From NCBI GenBank assembly GCA_018697195.1, contig CM031861.1, positions 3,194,242 through 3,258,241 on the forward strand: a stretch of 64,000 bases of DNA. The letters run 5' to 3'. Within the stretch, counting starts at the first letter, position 1; the number at the start of each line of letters is the position of its first letter. Of this stretch, positions 12,857-23,085 are shown piece after piece. A program made the position numbers and the translations under genes. The notes beneath the pieces are model-generated. The model worked only from the letters and a program-made list of their open reading frames with translations. It searched no databases and had not been told where the DNA came from. This DNA comes from Certhia americana. Lineage: Eukaryota; Chordata; Aves; Passeriformes; Certhiidae.

Positions 12857-14428
12857 TCCCATCCTGAGGTCTTACCTGTCTGGTGAGTCCTTTGTGTGAG
12901 CAGGCTTGTGGGTTTTTTATGTGAAAAGTTGGATTAAACTCATTGCTGGGGTCAACAGAGGCCATTGAAAACTGAGAAGAGGTTAAAAGGGGAAGAACAG
13001 CCAAAGGCTTGAAGAACAGCTGTTCTTCATGGGAAAGAGGTTTATTCCTTCAGGAAAACCTGTGGTGGATGGTGCCCTCCTCTCTTGCAGGTGCTTCTTT
13101 TCCAGAGGTGGCTGAATCACATAGCTCACATGACTTCTAACCAGAAATCACCTTTTGAAGTCAAACCCAGGGAACAGATCTCAGCAGCTAAATCCAGCCT
13201 GGTTTGATATTTAAGGCTTGCCCCTGAACTGTGGGTTTGGTCTTGGTTATTTTTTCTTTTCCCCCCCTCCTAAATTACTGGAGGGAAAACAACCAAGGAA
13301 GCAGTACAAAACTGATGCCTGTGGCTAGCCAGCTGATTTAAGGTATTACATCTTAAAACTTAGTTTGCATAGAAGAAGGGAAGAATCCAGGGCTTTCCTG
13401 AATTAAACTTTTTTTCTTTCCCTGCTCTCTGAAAGATGTTGTTTGCATTTAGTGTTAGTTTAGTTGACCTCTGAAGAGGATCTTTTAACCAACTCGTTCA
13501 ATCAGTGTCTCTTAAGAACACCATGGTAATTCCTCTGAACTGCTGTGTGCTGTTCCTCTACTCTGGCCCCATGTGTGTAGGGCTGCCTCAGTCTTTGCAG
13601 TGGTCCATGCAGATGTGGGCTGCTGCTGCTGCTTCTTTGGGATGTGCCCTTGTCTCTGCAGGGCTGAGGCAGCCTTTGCTAAGAGCAGCACAAATGTTTC
13701 TGGCCACTCACTGTGGGGAGGGATAATAATGAGGCATCATTTCCCCCTCTGCCTCCAGTGTTATTCCCAGGACAGGAGTTAATGACGAGCAAATAGCATC
13801 ACAGGGGAAAGGGAATGCACAAGTCCTGGCTTTGTTTATCTGTTGGGAATCCCATATGAAGCTATTCTGTTGAGTTAATTTGATAAACACTGTAGAAAAT
13901 TGCAGTTGGGAGATTACAGTGTGCTGAAAGGCCTCTCTGCAACACACGGCGAGCTGGGTTGGACTCTACCTCTGCCTTTGGCAGCTACAGGAACAAAAAC
14001 ACACCCTGAGCCCAGCTTTCCATGGGGAAGTGGCTCAGAAATGAAGTTGAAAGGCCCACGCTAGAAAATTTAAATAAGAGTATCAAAATTTAGGTGAAAC
14101 ATTGGGGAAAGGTTTTAAACAAGTAAATTAATACATATATTGGGTTAAAATGCTTCTAATCAGAAACAAAGCTTTCCACAGGAAATACCTGAATTTTAGG
14201 CTTCTGAAATGACTGTATTTTGTCCTGGACTTGTGGTACCCTTAAGTCACAAAATGTAATGGCAGGTAGTTTTGCACCAGCATTTAAGTCAGTTTTTATT
14301 TTAGTTTATTTATTTCTCAAGAAATATTTTTAATATTTAATTTTGGTTCCAGTGTGTTCCCTGTCCTGGAAGCTGGAAGGTGTGCTTGGCTTTCTTTTGG
14401 TGAATTGGAGTGAAGCTCTCATCCTAGA
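12857..14428. other. Unique non-coding stretch
   Basis: No gene seen. GGGTTGGACTC at about 13957 resembles a piece of CR1 3' UTR but is too short to call. AT-rich DNA with TTTATTT tracts occurs near 14290-14340. Confidence 0.5.
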
Positions 14429-14668
14429 GGGCAGGTCTGGGTCAGATATTGGGAAGAATTTCTTGCCTGTGAGTGTGGTGAGGCCCTGGCAGAGGTGCCC
14501 AGAGAAGCTGTGGATGCTCCTGGATCCCTGGAAGTGTCCAAGGCCAGGTTGGATGAAGCTCTTGAATAATCTGGGGTAGTGGAAGATGTCCCTGGCCACG
14601 GCAGGGGTTTGGAATGAGGTGATCTTTGAGGTCCCTTCCATCCAAACCATTCTAGGATTGTGTGATGT
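14429..14668 (+). mobile_element. CR1 LINE 3' fragment, plus strand
   Basis: Collinear with the CR1 3' region: GGCAGGTCTGGGTCAGATAT, a GGGAAGAATTTCTTGCCTGTGAG segment, GTGAGGCCCTGGCAGAGG, GAAGTGTCCAAGGCCAGGTTGGATG, then GTCCCTTCCATCCAAACCATTCTAGGATTGTGTGATG at the 3' end. It is better preserved than the copies at 8011 and 12705. It opens long accidental frames on both strands (up to 106 codons), which are not genes. Confidence 0.93.
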
Positions 14669-14985
14669 GCTGATGAACTGCTAATAAAACCAGGTGTATG
14701 CATCCTAGCAGATGAATTACAGCTCTAGAGTTTCCCTTTTGGGGGGAGGCAGGAGGGAATGGAGCCACCCTCATCGCTTCCCTTGAAGGAAACAGTAGCT
14801 CTTGACACTCCTTGTAGTGATGGTTTTGTTGTCCAAGCCAGTTATGAGCCTGCACAAGAGGTTAAAACAGCAGAAAAAGAACTGTGCAATACTGTGGGAG
14901 CAGCTGCTGTGCCAGTCCTGCTTCTGGAAACTGTTAAATTGGCTTAGGATGGAAAATTGATGCTTAGGTGTTAAAAAGTCAGCTA
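14669..14985. other. Unique non-coding stretch
   Basis: No repeat or gene recognised. A 62-codon open frame at 14759-14947 on the plus strand has no known relatives. Confidence 0.5.
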
Positions 14986-15038
14986 TTTTGGTTTTTTTTT
15001 TTGGTTTTTTTTTTGTTTTTTTTGTTTTTTTTTTCTTT
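14986..15038. repeat. T-rich low-complexity tract
   Basis: Runs of T separated by single or paired G, of the form (GTTTTTTTT)n. It directly abuts the left arm of the inverted repeat at 15039. Confidence 0.85.
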
Positions 15039-15177
15039 GCTGGTCGCTAAATAGATTTATTGTTAAAGTCCTGATTTGTGTATTTTAGCAGTGTTGTGTT
15101 AAGCTAAAGAAGTGGTAGTGGTAGTCTTAAAACAAATGTGCATTAGACAAAATATGAGAAGCTATATAGCGACCAGC
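15039..15177. repeat. 16-bp inverted repeat pair, possible miniature transposon
   Basis: GCTGGTCGCTAAATAG (15039-15054) and CTATATAGCGACCAGC (15162-15177) are reverse complements at 15 of 16 positions and enclose 107 bases. This could be a small non-autonomous DNA transposon with short terminal inverted repeats, or chance. No clear target duplication is visible on either side, and the interior matches no family I know. Confidence 0.3.
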
Positions 15178-15569
15178 CATGCAGTTTTAAAACTTAATTT
15201 TTTCCTCTACAAATGTGGCCTACTAATTGGCTTACAGCAACAAAATTAGAGGTGTCCCTTTCGCATTCCCTGCTTGGGGGTGTCATTCAAGTTTGTAGTC
15301 CAAGTGTCCAAATGAGGAAAAGCCAGACAAAGACCTGAGCATTGTTTTTTTGTGGTTTTTTTTGCCAGATTCATAATGCAGATTTTAAGGTATCAGATAT
15401 TAAGTTCAGATATTTTGCAATTAAAGTTAAGGATTGCATGTAATCAGGAATATCTGCTAAATCATTCCCCTTCATGAACCCTCCTAATTTGCTTTAGTAG
15501 CATCCAAAAATTTAGGTTTATATAGAAAGACTGATGTATTAAGCACAGTTTGCTGTACTTGTATTTTAA
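15178..15569. other. Unique non-coding stretch
   Basis: No gene or repeat recognised between the inverted repeat and the LTR target duplication. Moderately T-rich. Confidence 0.5.
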
Positions 15570-15574
15570 ACCAG
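15570..15574. other. Left target-site duplication of the solo LTR (ACCAG)
   Basis: ACCAG immediately precedes the TGT end of the LTR and is repeated exactly at 16279-16283 just after its other end. Five-base duplications are typical of ERVL-type integrases. Confidence 0.75.
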
Positions 15575-16278
15575 TGTCTCGGTTTGGAAAGACAGGGACC
15601 AAAGAAAAGGGAAAATTCCCTTGGGGTTTGTTATAATTCCAAAATTGAGAGGTCTTAGGCAACGATAAGGAGGGTAGGAATAACAGTTCTTTACTAGTTA
15701 GTCTAACAAGGTAAATTAACAATAATTACAATATTGACAACAAACAGAACTAGAGGAGGAAAAAAAAACCTAAAACAACAAGTCAGTCACAGTTCTTCCT
15801 CTGGTAACCCCCCACTCCCCTCAGTACCGTCACAAGCAAATAGGCTAGCGGCAGCTCTAGGAGGGTGAGATAATTCCGAGGGTTCACAGTGGCTGGAGCT
15901 GTTGGAAAAGAGTGTCCCGGCTGGCAGGGGCTGTAGAAACAGCGTGGGGAGACCTCGAGCAGAACTGAAGAAACCGTGGGTGCAGGGCAGGGAGGAAACG
16001 GGTTCCCAAAATCCCGGGGGGACACACGAAGAGACCGGTGGTCCGACGGAGTCCGAGGTGAAGGGAATGGTGAGAGCTCTCCGCCTCGCCGAGACGAGCA
16101 GCCCTGGCCGTCCCCCCAGAGCAGAAAACTGCCCCCAGCGAAGTGGAATCAATGTCTCTGTGTAGCTGCTTCCTTTGTTTGTTCCCGAGCACCCATAAGT
16201 ACCGAAAAGCACCCAGCCATTAGCTTCTTAGCAACTTCTGGGAAAAAATTCTATAAGAAATCAACCCAACCCCCAACA
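15575..16278 (-). mobile_element. Solo endogenous-retrovirus LTR, ERVL-like, 704 bp
   Basis: The segment starts TGTCTCGG and ends CCCCCAACA on the plus strand, so it has the TG...CA ends with a 3-base TGT/ACA terminal inverted repeat. It is flanked on both sides by the same 5 bases (ACCAG). I place the element on the minus strand because a polyadenylation-signal variant AGTAAA (plus-strand 15690-15695) then lies about 115 bases before its 3' end. The GC- and CpG-richer part (about 15780-16200) differs sharply from its AT-rich surroundings. No second LTR, primer-binding site or internal viral genes are present, as expected after recombination between the two LTRs of a provirus. Open frames inside it (up to 141 codons) are incidental. 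Assignment to the ERVL class rests on the 5-base duplication and is less sure than the LTR call. Confidence 0.85.
15690..15695 (-). terminator. Putative LTR polyadenylation signal (AGTAAA)
   Basis: On the minus strand the bases read CTAGTAAAGAACTG, a common AATAAA variant, in the downstream third of the LTR. Inferred from position and motif only. Confidence 0.45.
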
Positions 16279-16283
16279 ACCAG
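16279..16283. other. Right target-site duplication of the solo LTR (ACCAG)
   Basis: Exact copy of 15570-15574, directly after the ACA end of the LTR. Confidence 0.75.
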
Positions 16284-18254
16284 ACAAATTAACTGCATGA
16301 CAGAGCAGGATTATAGAAGAGCTCTTGCCTGTTATGCTGCGGAGGTTTTCTAAATATGCACTTCAAAAGAGTGTATTAGGTAAAAATGTATAAAGGAGAA
16401 AAAAATCCTTAGTTCTTATTCAAACAGTGGACTCACACATTAATTGAGATATCCATCTCCACTCTGCTTTCTGGTCAGGGAACTAGAAAGTGCTAGAAGG
16501 GCCTCAGTCTCCTGACAGGGCTTTTTTTTTGACATGGGGAAATAAATACCAAAACTACTATTGGATCTATAGTTTTGATATTTATGGACACTTTAATACA
16601 ACAGGCAAAGGCGTAATGTATTTCTTGATGATACTTTAGATTTCTCCTGTTCTCCCATGAGAAAACATTGAGATGCACAAGAAGGTGTTTAAAGGCAGAT
16701 AATTGTAGGTGAATGGAAAGTAGGTGTCACTAATTTCTCCAATGTGATCTCATTTTGTTTTCTATCACTGTGTTATTTATTCTTTTTTACTAGGTACAGT
16801 TTCACAAACAAAATAGGGTTGATAAAAATCACTGCCAAAGCGCAGCAGGTGCGGATGCTTGTAAATAAATATACAAAGGTTCTAGTGGTGCTCTGGATTC
16901 CAAGTGAGCAAGTCAAGTGGCTTTAAAATAATAGATCAGCAAAATCTAGACATGTTCATAGAAAATGAAGGCTGAGTACTGAAAGTCAATAACTTACAAC
17001 TGCTGCTTTCTAAGGGAAGGAATGGTATTTGAGGGGAAGAAGGACCACAACTGGAAAATGAACTCTGGGGCAACAGACAAAAGTTGATTTTTAGGATAGA
17101 TGTAACTGATCCTTAGTTGCTCTTGTGGGCTATAAAAAGTCTCTCTTTCCATTTGCACCACCTGGAAGCCACAGCTATCCCTGAGCTACGTTCATTTGTT
17201 CTGTCCTGGAAAGGAGAAAAGTAAGTGACCCCACTGGCATTTAAACCTGTGGATTTAAGGAGTATTTCACTTGAGATTAGCCCACTAAGCCATTCCTTCT
17301 GCCTATTTAAACAATTTTATTCCAAGAAGGACACAGGAGTGCAAATATTATTGTTAAGTGTACTTGGAGGTAGGAAATGTGTATTTCTGTCGCTGGTGAG
17401 TTTGTTTAATCAGCCCCTTTATTTTTGAAGGGATGGCAACGTGTTCATTAGGAATGCCGTGATCTAAGATTTTGGTTATTCCTTTTCTGTTGGCTCAGGT
17501 TTGATCACCCAAAAGTTCTTTCCCCTTTACTTATCCTCATCTCCCCCAGGTACCAGGGGAGGTCTAAGCAACTCAGAAGCTCTGCAGGCAAGAGAAGTCT
17601 GGGGAAGCTTCCTGAGTTATCCTGAGTGGTGCAGATCTGGTTTTGATCTCCTCACTGCAGGTTGGCCACATCGAGTTTGCATGATTTTGTGATACAGAAA
17701 AACATCAGTGACAAATCAGTGCACTTGTATTGCCCATCAGAACTGGGCTGTAAACTCGCATTGCAAGTAAGAAGAGCAATTGCAGCTAAATGGCTGAGCT
17801 CAAAGCACTGATCTTTACTCAGTGGAAGGGTTCAGAGGTAAAGTAAAAGAAAAGGCTTCATAAAACTCATCTTTTATTTCCCCAAGCATTTTTTTTCCTT
17901 CCTAGGGCAGCTAATATTTTTTTTAAGTCCAAAAAACACCAGCCAGTTGTGTACACTAGATGTTCGTTGTAGTATTTTTCCAAAAACAATGAAATACCGA
18001 GCAGAGAAAACAAACTGCCTCAAGCACGCAAATAAATGATTTAGGGACATTTTTCACAATGCAGAAATGTATTCCTAAAATACGTTCTGGGGCATGCTGC
18101 CTTTTGTTTTAGCTAATTCTGGGTATTTCTGGCACTGGGGACCTGCTGTTGGCCTCTGGCTGTTAGGACTGAGGTGGAATTTGCTGACAACAGGGGGCAG
18201 AGTGAGTTTGTGTTTTAAAGGAAGAGAAATCCCTGTCAGAGCAGTCAATGGTTA

Positions 18255-18273
18255 TTTTTTTTTTTTTTTTTTT
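18255..18273. repeat. T19 homopolymer
   Basis: Nineteen consecutive T. Confidence 0.9.
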
Positions 18274-19427
18274 ATTCCAAATGTAAGCCTTGTCTTATGA
18301 AAGAGATAATAGCAAGTACTCCTCTGTTTAAATTCGCTGTCCAGAACTTGTGGATGTCAAAGCATTTTAAAGGCTTGGTTGCTGTCTTGGATCCTCTTTT
18401 ATAAAGCAGATAAGGCAGTTAAGCTATAAGTTTGTATTTATTTAGGTTGATTCAAAATCTTTTTATTAACTGTTTATTTAATTTTAGCCACCCAATATGG
18501 CTCTGGCAAGCTCTCAGCATACTTCTGGCTGCCTTGACTGTCTAAAGAGACTTTTGGCAGGGTCCTAGGTCTGGGATTTGCACGCTTTTTCCATCCTAAC
18601 AGGCATGCTTGAGGCGCCTAACCATACTTAGAAAATAAAAAAGGAGCAAACTTCACTTAACCATGAAAGGAGTAGGAAGGGAATCTGTTGCTGCTGTTAT
18701 TACCTCCACACTCCTTGATCTAATTTGGACTTTGATGCTGATGAAGTGGCAACTTGGTTTCTGTTGCACTTGATGAAATGCATCAAAGCATCTGAAATGG
18801 TCTTTGTAATTTTTGCTTTATTTTATTTAAAGGGGTAAGGCATAGATTTGAGGGTGTACTTGTTATATTTCTCAAATATTCATAATTGTCTGATAAGGTT
18901 TTAATTACTTTAATTGTTTTAATTTAATTTGAATTGCTTCTGGGACAGACTAACTGCAGATGTTGAAGGCTTTTTCTAAAACTGTTAGTTCTTTACTCTG
19001 GATCCAGTGCTCCTGGCCTGAATTTCACATTGATATGTATCTGAACAATCACCTGTGGAAGATATTGGCAGGTACCAGAGCTGGAACAGCTTACAGGTAA
19101 CACAGTGCTCCATAGTCCAGAATCTTGGATTTTCCCTCTCTTTGTGTTGCACTTGGATTTCCCAGCACATCTGATGTACAGTCAGAACATGGACTTCTTT
19201 GTTTTTAGCTGAGCCCAGCTGAATTATTAGGGGCATTGTTAAGGCAATGGCTAAGGGCAGTCTTCATTTAGAATAAGACATTGGAAATTCCATGTACGTT
19301 CTTTATATGGAAATGTTTATACAATATAAACTTCTGCTTAGGAAAGCAACTCTTTTTCATCTGGACAGTCTCTCCATACAATGCATCATGCCAGACAATA
19401 GATGAAGTGTTTTAATGGTGGTAAACA

Positions 19428-19476
19428 GTGTGTGTGTGTATGTATATACATATTAAAAATATATATTTATATATAT
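19428..19476. repeat. (TG)n(TA)n compound microsatellite
   Basis: About six TG units followed by imperfect TATATA blocks with small interruptions. Likely length-polymorphic. Confidence 0.85.
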
Positions 19477-20439
19477 TCAACCACATGTGAAATGTCCTTT
19501 CATTTCCTGCCTTTTAAGGGGAGATTGTATCGCAGAGCTACCTACCCTCAGTAAGATGTGGAGCTCCCACACTTGAATGCCTCAGAACTCATTTTTCTGA
19601 AATGGGAGGGAGACAAATTACCTACATGTTATGATGGACAAATCAATCCCTTAGAAATTGTAATTAAAATTCTGCCACATCTTGCAAAAATTACAGGGAA
19701 ATCACTTTGAAATTATAATAGCATGTGTAGTAGCTGTTTAAAATACAGCTACTATTCATAAATTCCTGAAGACAATATTCATCTAACGTCTAAACTTTTG
19801 CATGATCTCTGTGTAGCAGAAGAGACACAGTGTTTCCCAAAATAATTTTTACTACTTCAAATGACTGCAAATAAAAATTGCAAACATTTTTGCTGTTCGT
19901 GCTTACACACGTGTGCTCAAAAAAATCTATTCTAAAACTCTCTGTTGTGCCGTGGCTTTTAGGGATGAAAGGAAAGCAACAGCAGCGCAACAGAATGCTC
20001 CTTCCGTCATATTTAAAATTGTGATGTAAATAATATAGTTTAGATTATGGTCCAATATTTTCTTCTCACTTTAAAGGAGAAATGGGAGCAGCATATTCCC
20101 TTACCTACCACATGCACTGTCTGAATGTGGCTTCTCTTTATTGAAATGTCAAGGTTCCAGCTCTCCATTTCCCAATTACTGCCTTTCTGCACTTCGTATC
20201 ACTGATGGGCCCAGCTGCTACAGATACCATGCAAGCCTTCATTAACTCACTGCAGTGTTGGGCCAGCTCCTGCAGCTCAGGTATGGATGATAAAACCACA
20301 CTGAAGTTATTTGGAATGAGTAAGTGCCAAAGTATCACTGACTTTGGCTGGAATTGGTATCTGCTTAAGGCTTTCCCTCAAATAGAAAACACTTTTCCCA
20401 AACAACAGAGGTTGTTAATGAAAGGAGCAGCAATATCTC

Positions 20440-20716
20440 ATCACAGAATGGTTTGGATTGGAAGGCACCCCAAGATAATCTTGTCCAACCTCCCTGTGGG
20501 CAGGGACATCTCCCACTGTCCCAGGTGGCTCCAAGCCCCATCCAGCCTGGCCTTGGACACTTCCAGGGATCCAGGGCCAGCCACAGCTTTTCTGGGCAAC
20601 CTGTGCCAGGGCCCCACCACCCTGACAGGGAAGAATTTCATCCTAATATCCAGTCTAAACCTGCCCTCTTTCACAGCCAGTAGTTGCTCTATTTTGTGCT
20701 GTTGTTCCTTGGAATA
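20440..20716 (-). mobile_element. CR1 LINE 3' fragment, minus strand
   Basis: Starts with the reversed CR1 terminus ATCACAGAATGGTTTGGATTGG, then TTGTCCAACCTCCCTG, CCAGCCTGGCCTTGGACACTTCC, GGGCAACCTGTGCCAGGGCC and AGGGAAGAATTTCATCCTAAT in the expected reversed order. It is a relatively well-preserved copy, clear to about 20675, with a probable tail of the homology to 20716. The 170-codon plus-strand frame starting at 20205 runs through it and is an artefact of CR1 composition. Confidence 0.95.
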
Positions 20717-21499
20717 GGGAGGCACTCTGCTTTCTGGTCTGCAGCAATAAATGGTCTGTGCTGATGTTCCTGGAAGGTACTGTGCCTCTAAAAAAGTCAA
20801 TATTCAAAGAAACAAGAGAAAAAATCCCATTTTGATGGCCTGAGATGGGCATGGATACTATTTAATAGGCAAAACAAGGGAGTTAATTTCAGATGAGGCA
20901 AGCACGTGTTTCTCTCTTTCTGTACTGTGGGGACTTGGGTGGCTTTGTTTTGTCCCTTCCCCTGCACAGGGGCCCTGAAAAGTTGTATTTAATATAACTA
21001 TTATGCAATTGTGTATAACTGCTAAAAAGACCAATGTGACTGTCATTTGGGATCAGAACTGTTTTTATTTTTAAAGGCACAGTTGCACAAGTGCTAGCCT
21101 TAAACCAAGGTCAGACCATATGTAATGGAATGAATTCATTCTTTAAAATCTGTAGCTATTCCCACTAGCTTTCAAAGCATGAAAACAAAAAGCATTTAGT
21201 GCATTGGGAACTGATGCCAAAACATCAGTGCCTTTTCTTCTGGTGTCTAATAGAATGGAATTTGTTAGTTCTTGTTACCATACAGATCTTACCTGTCCAT
21301 TTCCTGAGCCCAGATTCATGGAAGGGATAAATGCAGCCTCTCCCAGTCTTACAGTCCCATGACCCATGAGTACGAGCTGCCTTACTTTTATTACTAAATA
21401 CTCTAAGTGTTGCAGTTATTGTCAGCTTGCGTTTTGGTACTTTTGCTCAGAGAAGAATTTTATTTTCATACCTGTTTTTCCAGTAGCCACAAACCCCAG
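20717..21499. other. Unique non-coding stretch
   Basis: No gene or repeat recognised. It leads into the CpG-rich segment. Confidence 0.5.
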
Positions 21500-22045
21500 T
21501 TTAACACGGGGTGTTAATGCCTTTCCTCACAAAGTGCGTGCCCCAGGGATCCGTGTCTGGAAGTGCCCCGGGTTCCCTGGGGAGGCTCTGGAGCAGCGCT
21601 GGAGTTTCGGGGTGCGCCCTGAGCATCCCTGACCCGCAGCTCTGGGGGCGGCCAGGCTGGCAGAGCTGTGTAAGGCACTGTAAGGCAGTGTAAGGCACTG
21701 TCCTTGGGGCTGGCCCTGTGTGTGCAGGGCAGTTCTCCTTCCTTGGATCCGGCCCAGCCGTCGGTGTGCAGAAGGAACGCCGTGTCCCCGCCGCAGCGCT
21801 GCGCGCTCCCTCTATCCAACAGCTCCGCTTCCTCCTCTTTCCAGCCTATCTAGCAACAAAATGCTTCCCGTCATTTCGGGCTATTTTTGTCCCCTTATCG
21901 CAGCTGTTTCCTTGGGTAAATAGTTGTGCTGGGGTGCGGAAGGTGCGGGCTGCGTGGGAGGTGAGGCTGGGCTGCGGAATCCCTTTCCCATTCTCGCCTG
22001 CTTCCAGCGAAACAGCTCCCATGTCAGCAGCATCCTGGCTTCGAG
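21500..22045. promoter_or_regulatory. CpG-dense segment, possible CpG island
   Basis: About 30 CpG dinucleotides in roughly 550 bases by my count, densest at 21721-21840 (11 in 120 bases, including GCCGCAGCGCTGCGCGC), in a window where CpG is otherwise scarce. No TATA box or recognised gene follows on either strand. It could be a promoter for an unannotated non-coding transcript, an alternative first exon, or simply an old GC-rich patch. Open frames here (up to 134 codons on the plus strand) follow from the high GC. Confidence 0.4.
21670..21699. repeat. Three tandem copies of a 10-base unit
   Basis: GTAAGGCACT, GTAAGGCAGT and GTAAGGCACT follow one another without gaps inside the CpG-dense segment. 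A local micro-duplication. Confidence 0.85.
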
Positions 22046-22449
22046 AAGGAAAAAGGGGAGGGGGGGGAGAAAAGGAAAAGAAAAAATCCCAAAAATCTAA
22101 ACACCCCCCGAAAAAATGCTGAATTTTATGAATGTAAAATATATTTTAGGAGTCAAAAAGCAGAGTCACTGTTTTTTCCAGTTTGGCTGGCTGTGCAATC
22201 ACCTGTATGCTCGTTGTTGATTTTTAGCTCTATATTCCCTGCTAGTTGTTTAAAGTGACAGTGCCTCTCACCTAAGTGGAGAAGGCTGCAGGGCAAGCAA
22301 GCTGTGGCATGGACCTGTCATTACTGTGTTTAAAGATTCTGCTATTCTGCCTTAAACAAAAACAAACAAACAAATATATCACTAAACAAGCAGGGACTGA
22401 AAAATCTCCAGTCTGCACAGAAGGAGCATGGAAACCAAGGTTCCAGTTG
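22046..22449. other. Purine-rich then unique non-coding sequence
   Basis: Begins with a purine-rich stretch (22048-22086, including a run of G) and continues as unique AT-rich DNA with a short CAAA repeat near 22357-22372. No gene seen. Confidence 0.5.
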
Positions 22450-22577
22450 TCACAGGATATTCCAGGTTGGAAGGGACACACAAGGGTTGTCAAGTCCAGC
22501 TCTTCAGTGGCTGACCCATACTGGGGTCAAGGCCATGACCTTGGCGTTACCAGCACCATGCTCTGACCAACTAAACC
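22450..22577 (-). mobile_element. tRNA-Ile-derived SINE with CR1-like tail (TguSINE1-like)
   Basis: Read on the minus strand, 22577-22512 matches a tRNA-Ile: TTGGTCAGAGCATGGTGCT (A-box side and D/anticodon arm), AACGCCAAGGTCATGG (anticodon arm to variable loop), then a decayed B box GGCCTTGACCCC. It joins a tail, 22511-22450, whose reverse complement reads GTCCCTTCCAACCTGGAATATCCTGTGA, the CR1-type 3' end needed for CR1-driven retrotransposition. This head-tail design is that of the passerine SINE TguSINE1. The first bases of the tRNA acceptor stem are missing or diverged. It is an insertion relic and not a functional tRNA gene. Confidence 0.85.
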
Positions 22578-23056
22578 AATACATGCTTCTTTTATGTGCT
22601 CTTTGTTATGGTCTATTATGGCTTAATATTTTCAATAATTTGGAAGGGTTTTTTGCATGCTGTTCTATCAATTAGAAAAGTAATTGTTCTGCTTCATCGC
22701 TTTTCGGGGGGATTTTTGTCAAGATTCCCAGGGAGGTTTTGTTCTTTTTTACTGAGGTTTACTCAGTTTTACTGAGGAATTTATAATAGCTCAAAAATTA
22801 ATAGGGATATGGAGGAGGGAATTACATGGGTGAACATTGCTGGAATGAGTGCTTATCTGAATCTTGAAAGCTTTTTTTCCAGAAAATGCCATCCTTTTCT
22901 CCAGATTTTATATAAACTCAATGCATTGAGTAGTTGCAGAGTAGGTACTGACTTAGAAGAATGTGTATCGTATGTCAAACTATTTTGTAAAGGGAAGAAA
23001 AATATCTAAGCACTTTTTAAACTCTTAAATACCCTCACTTTGTTAGGGTTTAAGTT

Positions 23057-23085
23057 AACATTGACATGCACAACATTGACATGCA
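23057..23085. repeat. Tandem 14-base duplication
   Basis: AACATTGACATGCA occurs at 23057-23070 and again at 23072-23085. Confidence 0.85.

Larger units (their letters stand above)
16284..20439. other. Unique AT-rich non-coding stretch
   Basis: No gene and no interspersed repeat recognised. Contains a T19 run at 18255-18273 and a TG/TA microsatellite at 19428-19476. All open frames are short and unrecognised. Confidence 0.55.

Noticed and set aside
13951..13975. GGGTTGGACTC resembling CR1 3' UTR
   Set aside because: Only about ten bases match and no further CR1 sequence follows.
15787..16212. 141-codon minus-strand frame in the LTR
   Set aside because: LTRs of this kind are non-coding. The high GC keeps several frames open at once.
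20205..20717. 170-codon plus-strand open frame, the longest in the window
   Set aside because: About half of it lies in a reversed CR1 copy (20440-20716), and its length is what chance predicts for 64 kb. No recognisable domain.
21670..21680. TAAGGCAC, the 5' end of miR-124
   Set aside because: It belongs to a 10-base tandem repeat, the rest of the miRNA is absent and no hairpin is visible.
22512..22577. Possible functional tRNA-Ile gene
   Set aside because: The acceptor stem and B box are degraded and the segment is fused to a CR1-type tail, so it is a SINE head.
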